Positions 27,218-30,903 of a stretch of 30,903 bases of DNA are shown here, one piece after another. The notes beneath the pieces were generated by a model, which was not told where the DNA came from, did no database searches, and was given only the letters and a program-made list of their open reading frames with translations. Made by a program: the position numbers and the translations under genes. How positions within the stretch are numbered: the first letter of the stretch is position 1; each line of letters opens with the position of its first letter. Origin of the DNA: Candidatus Parcubacteria bacterium (GTDB taxonomy: Bacteria; Patescibacteriota; Minisyncoccia; Minisyncoccales; JAUWXI01); NCBI GenBank assembly GCA_030616435.1, contig JAUWXI010000001.1, positions 1-30,903 of the forward strand. The letters run 5' to 3'.

Positions 27218-28777
27218 TTACTTTTCTTCTTTTGCCTTTTTAAGAGCCTCTCTCAGTTTTTTCAAATCAGGCTTCTTTTTAGCTTTTTTAGGTTTAATAA
27301 AAGGAGTGGGTTCTTTCTTTATAGCCTCTCCTAAAGAAATTACTTGCTCTTTGACTTTTTCCCCTTTCTTTCCAACTTTTTTCAGACAAGATTTACAAAA
27401 AACTGGCCTTCCAGGCTCAGGCTTAAAAGGAACCTTAATTGCTTTTTTGCATACAGAACAAACAGCATCATATAAAACAGAAGTTTCCTGCGGAGAAACA
27501 GCCTCCAAAAAACCTGCCCATTTTTCAATTTTTCCCTCAATAACTGCTTTTTCTTTCCCAAACCTTTCTTGAGAAACCCTTATTATCTTTTCTTGGTAGG
27601 ATTCCTCCGGCTTTTTAAAGGGAGCTAAGGTGATAGCGGAAAATGGTCTGCCTGCTATCCCGTCTATCATCAACTTTAAATAGACATCATATTTTCCCAG
27701 ATTGACCAGGTCCTGAGCTGAAAATTCGGGAACAAATTCTTTCTCTAAATATTCAGCATCCTCTGCCCCTACTCTAAAAGAAAGCAAGGTTCCTATATTA
27801 CCAAAGACGGCCTCTCTGACTTTTTCATCAAGCTGAGCAATGTACTGATGAGCTAAAATTAAAGCTAATTTATACTTTCTTGCCTCAGATAAAATATTAA
27901 CAAAGGATTCTGTGGCAAAGTTTTGAAACTCATCTACATAAAGAAAGAAATCTTTCCTTTTAGATTCCGGCATATCAACCCTTGACATTGCAGCTAATTG
28001 CAGTTTTGCCAATAAGAGTCCGCCCAATAAAGTCATATTGTCTTCCCCGATTCTTCCCTTGGATAAATTGCAAATTAAAATCCCTCCCTTATCCATTATC
28101 TCCCTCACATTTATTGTTGATTTTACCTGGCCTACTATATTTCGAATAAGGGGGGCGGAAATGAACTGACCTACCTTGTTTTGAATAGCAGCTGTAGCCT
28201 CAACCTCGTATCTCTGGGTATAGCGGCCAAACTCGTTGACCCAAAATGACTTTACCATAGGATCTGTAATTCTCTCCACAACCCTTTTTCTGTATTCAGA
28301 ATCAGCCAACATCCGGTTTATTCCAAGCAAGGTTGTGTTCTGGTATTCCAAAAGGGCCAAAATGGTGTTGTTCAAAATATATTCCATACGGGCTGACCAG
28401 ACATCTGGCCAAATCTTTTTGAAAACTCCCATAAGACCTGAAGCTATCAAATGACGCGACTCTTTTGCCACCCCCTCCATGGGATTAAAGCCAATTGGAT
28501 ATTCCAGGTCAGCAGGATTAAAATAGACAACATCATTTATCCTCTCAGAAGGAACAAAATCTAATAATCTTTCTGCAGCTTCTCCGTGGGGATCAATAAA
28601 CCCCACTCCTCTCCCCTCTCTTATATCCTGGATAGCCATGTTTTCTAAAAGAACGGTTTTTCCCATTCCGGTCTTTCCAACAATATAAACATGACGCCTT
28701 CTGTCGTCTAATTTAATGCCAAATTTTTTCCTTAAATCCCTGAAAGTGGTCTCAGCAAAAAAATTAATGTGATTCAT
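27218..28777 (-). CDS. VirD4/TraD-like DNA-translocating ATPase with C-terminal zinc finger
   Basis: 519 residues of the HerA/FtsK-type coupling-protein ATPase class. Walker A is G34-KTGMGKT-41, followed by a GFIDPHGE motif; Walker B is FLYVDEF (278-284, VDEFQNFA). LAHQYIAQLD (309-317) matches the sensor motif of conjugative coupling proteins. It has no membrane helix, unlike classic VirD4. A four-Cys zinc finger, C440-x2-C443 and C461-x2-C464, with FKPEPGRPVFC between, is followed by a Lys-rich tail. The upstream neighbour, 17 bp away, is a membrane protein and may supply the anchor. No relaxase, VirB4 or pilus gene is in view. Likely roles are DNA transfer or uptake, or genome segregation; this is inference. 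Confidence 0.9.
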   Translation of the reverse strand: MNHINFFAETTFRDLRKKFGIKLDDRRRHVYIVGKTGMGKTVLLENMAIQDIREGRGVGFIDPHGEAAERLLDFVPSERINDVVYFNPADLEYPIGFNPMEGVAKESRHLIASGLMGVFKKIWPDVWSARMEYILNNTILALLEYQNTTLLGINRMLADSEYRKRVVERITDPMVKSFWVNEFGRYTQRYEVEATAAIQNKVGQFISAPLIRNIVGQVKSTINVREIMDKGGILICNLSKGRIGEDNMTLLGGLLLAKLQLAAMSRVDMPESKRKDFFLYVDEFQNFATESFVNILSEARKYKLALILAHQYIAQLDEKVREAVFGNIGTLLSFRVGAEDAEYLEKEFVPEFSAQDLVNLGKYDVYLKLMIDGIAGRPFSAITLAPFKKPEESYQEKIIRVSQERFGKEKAVIEGKIEKWAGFLEAVSPQETSVLYDAVCSVCKKAIKVPFKPEPGRPVFCKSCLKKVGKKGEKVKEQVISLGEAIKKEPTPFIKPKKAKKKPDLKKLREALKKAKEEK

Positions 28778-28794
28778 ATAATTAATTAAGTTGA

Positions 28795-30084
28795 TTACTC
28801 AATGGGTAATTCTGGTGGGGGTTCTCCTTTTTTTGCTTCTATTCTTTCCATGGTGGGGGCTGGAGCCACAAGCCTGCTTGGAAAGTGAAACAAAGAAGCC
28901 ATCTCTTCAATATTTAAAATAGAGGTTCCACCCTTGATGTTCCAGTAATCACTTGTGACAGGAGCTTCTGGCAGGAAAATTGGAGGAAGTCTTAATCTAT
29001 AAAGCCAGAAAATCTTTCTCTTTCTAGCATAAACCCTGGGTCCCTTGAGAACCTGAACTTTTGTTTTCGTCCTTTCTATACTTTTAAATCTATTAAGGTT
29101 TAGGGTTAAAAAGGAATTAAAAAAACCCATTGGCATTGAAGCATTGGGAACAAAATAGGCATCTCCTTTGCCCAAATAAAGCACCTTGATTGCTGTCTGA
29201 AAGTAGGATTTTGAAATCTTTTTCTCTATTGCTTCTACAATCTCTCTTTCACCCGGCGTCAACCTCATTTCAGGAGGAATGAGTTCTCTCTTTTCTTCAA
29301 CTTCCTTTGGAGGACCCTTAACCAAAATTTCTCCTGCCTCGAGAACGATAGGTTTTAATTTTGGTTTTTCTGGTCTTTTCACTAATTTATCAACAAGCTT
29401 TCTTCCCATTTCTCCTAAATCTATCTCATCAGCAGTAATGGGTCTTATCAAAAATTGAATCCACATTTGTTCTCCTTTTTTCAATTTTCCCATTCCCTCG
29501 AGTAAATTGGCCACAGGATCTACAACTTTTTCCTCTTTTTCTCTTGGAGGCACAAATTCTTTATAGGTTTTTATAGGATAGGAATCATCCTTTTTCAATA
29601 CCATGTCTCTACCCCACAAATCCCAATCTCCATTTGGAATGTCCTGGGGAACCTTTTTTGTGTAATCTTCAGCTTCAAAGATCTCAGCATCAGGATACTG
29701 AGAATAAATGCTTGATTCAACAAGGTTCTGATATTTTTTAGGGCTTCTAATAAAAAAATGGGGAACACCATCAATACTTACTATCTCCAAGGAAAGCCAG
29801 AGATTAATTTCCCCATCGATCCAGGTTTCTCTTGTGTTTGGCCCTCCATAAATTGCATGGAGACCTGAAAGTACCTGTTCCATGGCCTGAGGAGTTTTCA
29901 CCTGCTCAGCCGGTACCTTTATTTCAAGTAGAACCTGCTCTGTGCCTTTATAAAAAAGGGTTCTTTTCCACCAAAGCCAAAAATACAAAAATAGCCTTAT
30001 CAAAAGAAAAGGCAAGAGAACCCACCACCAGTTTTCCAAGATTTCAAAAAGAGAGGAAATTACTAAGAAAAATTCCTTTGTCAT
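28795..30084 (-). CDS. Membrane-anchored partner of the VirD4/TraD-like ATPase; function unknown
   Basis: 429 residues. One or two membrane segments near the N-terminus (about 18-40, NWWWVLLPFLLIRLFLYFWLWW) are followed by a large cytosolic domain. It shows alternating strands and helices (EQVLLEIKVPAEQVKTPQAMEQVLSGLHAIYG region; LWLSLEIVSIDGVPHFFIRSP; IYSQYPDAEI) and a Pro-rich C-terminus (PPPELPIE). The pattern of two ferredoxin-like halves, with a linker rich in Lys and Glu in the middle (~230-275), recalls the module that precedes the ATPase in one-piece coupling-like proteins. I do not recognise a named enzyme family. The start ATG overlaps the upstream stop (TAATG), and the ATPase gene follows after 17 bp, so the pair is coexpressed. 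Confidence 0.82.
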   Translation of the reverse strand: MTKEFFLVISSLFEILENWWWVLLPFLLIRLFLYFWLWWKRTLFYKGTEQVLLEIKVPAEQVKTPQAMEQVLSGLHAIYGGPNTRETWIDGEINLWLSLEIVSIDGVPHFFIRSPKKYQNLVESSIYSQYPDAEIFEAEDYTKKVPQDIPNGDWDLWGRDMVLKKDDSYPIKTYKEFVPPREKEEKVVDPVANLLEGMGKLKKGEQMWIQFLIRPITADEIDLGEMGRKLVDKLVKRPEKPKLKPIVLEAGEILVKGPPKEVEEKRELIPPEMRLTPGEREIVEAIEKKISKSYFQTAIKVLYLGKGDAYFVPNASMPMGFFNSFLTLNLNRFKSIERTKTKVQVLKGPRVYARKRKIFWLYRLRLPPIFLPEAPVTSDYWNIKGGTSILNIEEMASLFHFPSRLVAPAPTMERIEAKKGEPPPELPIE

Positions 30085-30903
30085 TAAACTATTCTATACT
30101 TTCCGTCTTTTCCTTTGGAAAAATACTTTTTCAGATTCATTAAAACAGTGTTCCTTTCAACGAACCTTTTCTTTAAAACTTCTTCAATAATTTTATCTTC
30201 TTCTATGGCTCCTTTTTCTTTTAAAATTCGAAAAATAACATCTTTTACCACTCCGGGCTCATAGCCCCATTCTCCTAAAGCATAGAGACCTCTTCCCACA
30301 AGAATAAACCTGTTGTCCTTTATTAACTCATTGTGAACAGTCTGGGGAAGAGCTTCTCTTTTCTTTTCAAAATCCAAATTATTGATTTGGGTAGCTACTT
30401 CTCTAAAATGTAAGGGTTCGCCTTTCTGTTTTAGAGCGATGTAGGCCTTATCCCTTATCCCTCTTGGATTAATCTCCCCCCACTCTCTTAAACCAAAGGC
30501 TCCCTGGGGGCCCTGTTCTATCCTCTTTGAGACCTCAATGTAAGAAAGTAAAGGTTCTTTTGAAAGAGGGGTTTTGAGAGAATCTTTAATTTCCCTTTCA
30601 TAAATTTCAAAAATATTCTCAAAAATCAGAGGAGAGCCTATCTTTTTAAATTCTTGCTCAATCCCCTCTATAACCTTAGTTGCTAAACCTAAAGATTCTT
30701 CATTTATTGTCCAAAGAGAATGGAGGTCAATATTTTCAGAAAATCTCTCAAAGTCCTCTCCCAAACTTAATAAAAAGTAAACATTGTTTTGAAAAATTCT
30801 TTCTCCTAAGTCATTTAAACACCTTTTTTCCTCTTTCAGGTCTCCTCTTTTTTTAAGATAATCAGCAAAATACTCCAGCGCTTCCCTGTAATTTTTCAAG
30901 TGC
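30084..30903 (-). CDS. HARE-HTH domain protein, C-terminal part (runs off right edge)
   Basis: At least 272 residues; the frame is open to the window edge. The only start in view is a TTG at 30899, and the codon before it (CAC) continues the frame, so the true start is probably outside. Residues ~155-215 form a HARE-HTH winged-helix domain: IRDKAYIALKQKGEPLHFREVATQINNL, then LPQTVHNELIKDNRFILVGRGLYALGEWGY, quoted in pieces, as found in RNA polymerase delta subunit and restriction enzymes. A second helical repeat follows (VVKDVIFRILKEKGAIEEDKI...KYFSKGKDGKYRIV). CPR proteins of this kind often have a sigma70 region 4-like part at the N-terminus; whether this one does cannot be seen. It precedes the ATPase pair with a 1-bp overlap. 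Confidence 0.82.
   Translation of the reverse strand, partial: HLKNYREALEYFADYLKKRGDLKEEKRCLNDLGERIFQNNVYFLLSLGEDFERFSENIDLHSLWTINEESLGLATKVIEGIEQEFKKIGSPLIFENIFEIYEREIKDSLKTPLSKEPLLSYIEVSKRIEQGPQGAFGLREWGEINPRGIRDKAYIALKQKGEPLHFREVATQINNLDFEKKREALPQTVHNELIKDNRFILVGRGLYALGEWGYEPGVVKDVIFRILKEKGAIEEDKIIEEVLKKRFVERNTVLMNLKKYFSKGKDGKYRIV

Noticed and set aside
1..30903. Alternative genetic code (UGA as glycine, as in Gracilibacteria and Absconditabacteria)
   Set aside because: TGA ends gatA, infA and other genes exactly at overlaps with the next start, and no conserved Gly position is TGA.

Overview
The window looks like chromosomal DNA of a Candidate Phyla Radiation bacterium (Patescibacteria, probably Parcubacteria-like). 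The support is the low GC content, the very tight gene packing (most gaps under 15 bp, many ATGA overlaps), the shortened versions of universal proteins (PheT without its tRNA-binding domain, AlaRS ending after the editing domain, short uL13), several membrane proteins of the kind common in that group, and a group I intron in a tRNA gene. TGA acts as a stop, so the standard bacterial code applies. No phage, transposon or CRISPR array is visible.

Layout. (1) 1-4295, minus strand: pheS-pheT-gyrB, with gyrB running off the left edge. (2) 4391-4944, plus strand: a promoter, a tRNA-Met(CAU) split by a 257-nt group I intron, a second CAU tRNA, tRNA-Asp(GUC) and a terminator. (3) 4959-13063, minus: a nine-gene operon, murA - mreB copy 2 - holB - frr - rseP - mreB copy 1 - gatC - gatA - small membrane protein with an R-x4-H motif. 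It mixes wall synthesis, cell shape, replication, translation and proteolysis. (4) 13143-14498, plus: the only plus-strand protein gene, a membrane-anchored PEGA/beta-propeller-like protein. (5) 14501-22111, minus: alaS - baseplate-J-like membrane protein - infA - rpmJ - rpsM - rpsK - rpsD - rpoA - rplQ - rplM - rpsI - Cas4-like nuclease. This is the classic alpha-operon core with unusual flanks. (6) 22242-30903, minus: a HARE-HTH protein (cut by the right edge) - membrane partner protein - VirD4/TraD-like ATPase - pgk - map - family 2 glycosyltransferase - galT-like - tpiA - ykuK-like, closed by a terminator.

Three things stand out. First is the intron-bearing initiator-type tRNA, with a complete set of group I core helices and odd D- and T-loops. 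Second is a hidden repeat class: six tracts of about 35 bp with a strict 7-nt period (four or five units each) sit inside coding sequences (two in pheT, two in gatA, one in rseP, one in the glycosyltransferase). They add short low-complexity peptides at places that look like loops. Third, promoters lie so close to start codons (murA, alaS, the PEGA gene) that the mRNAs should be leaderless or nearly so. A split coupling-protein-like DNA translocase (soluble ATPase plus membrane partner) is the best candidate for a poorly described molecular system here.
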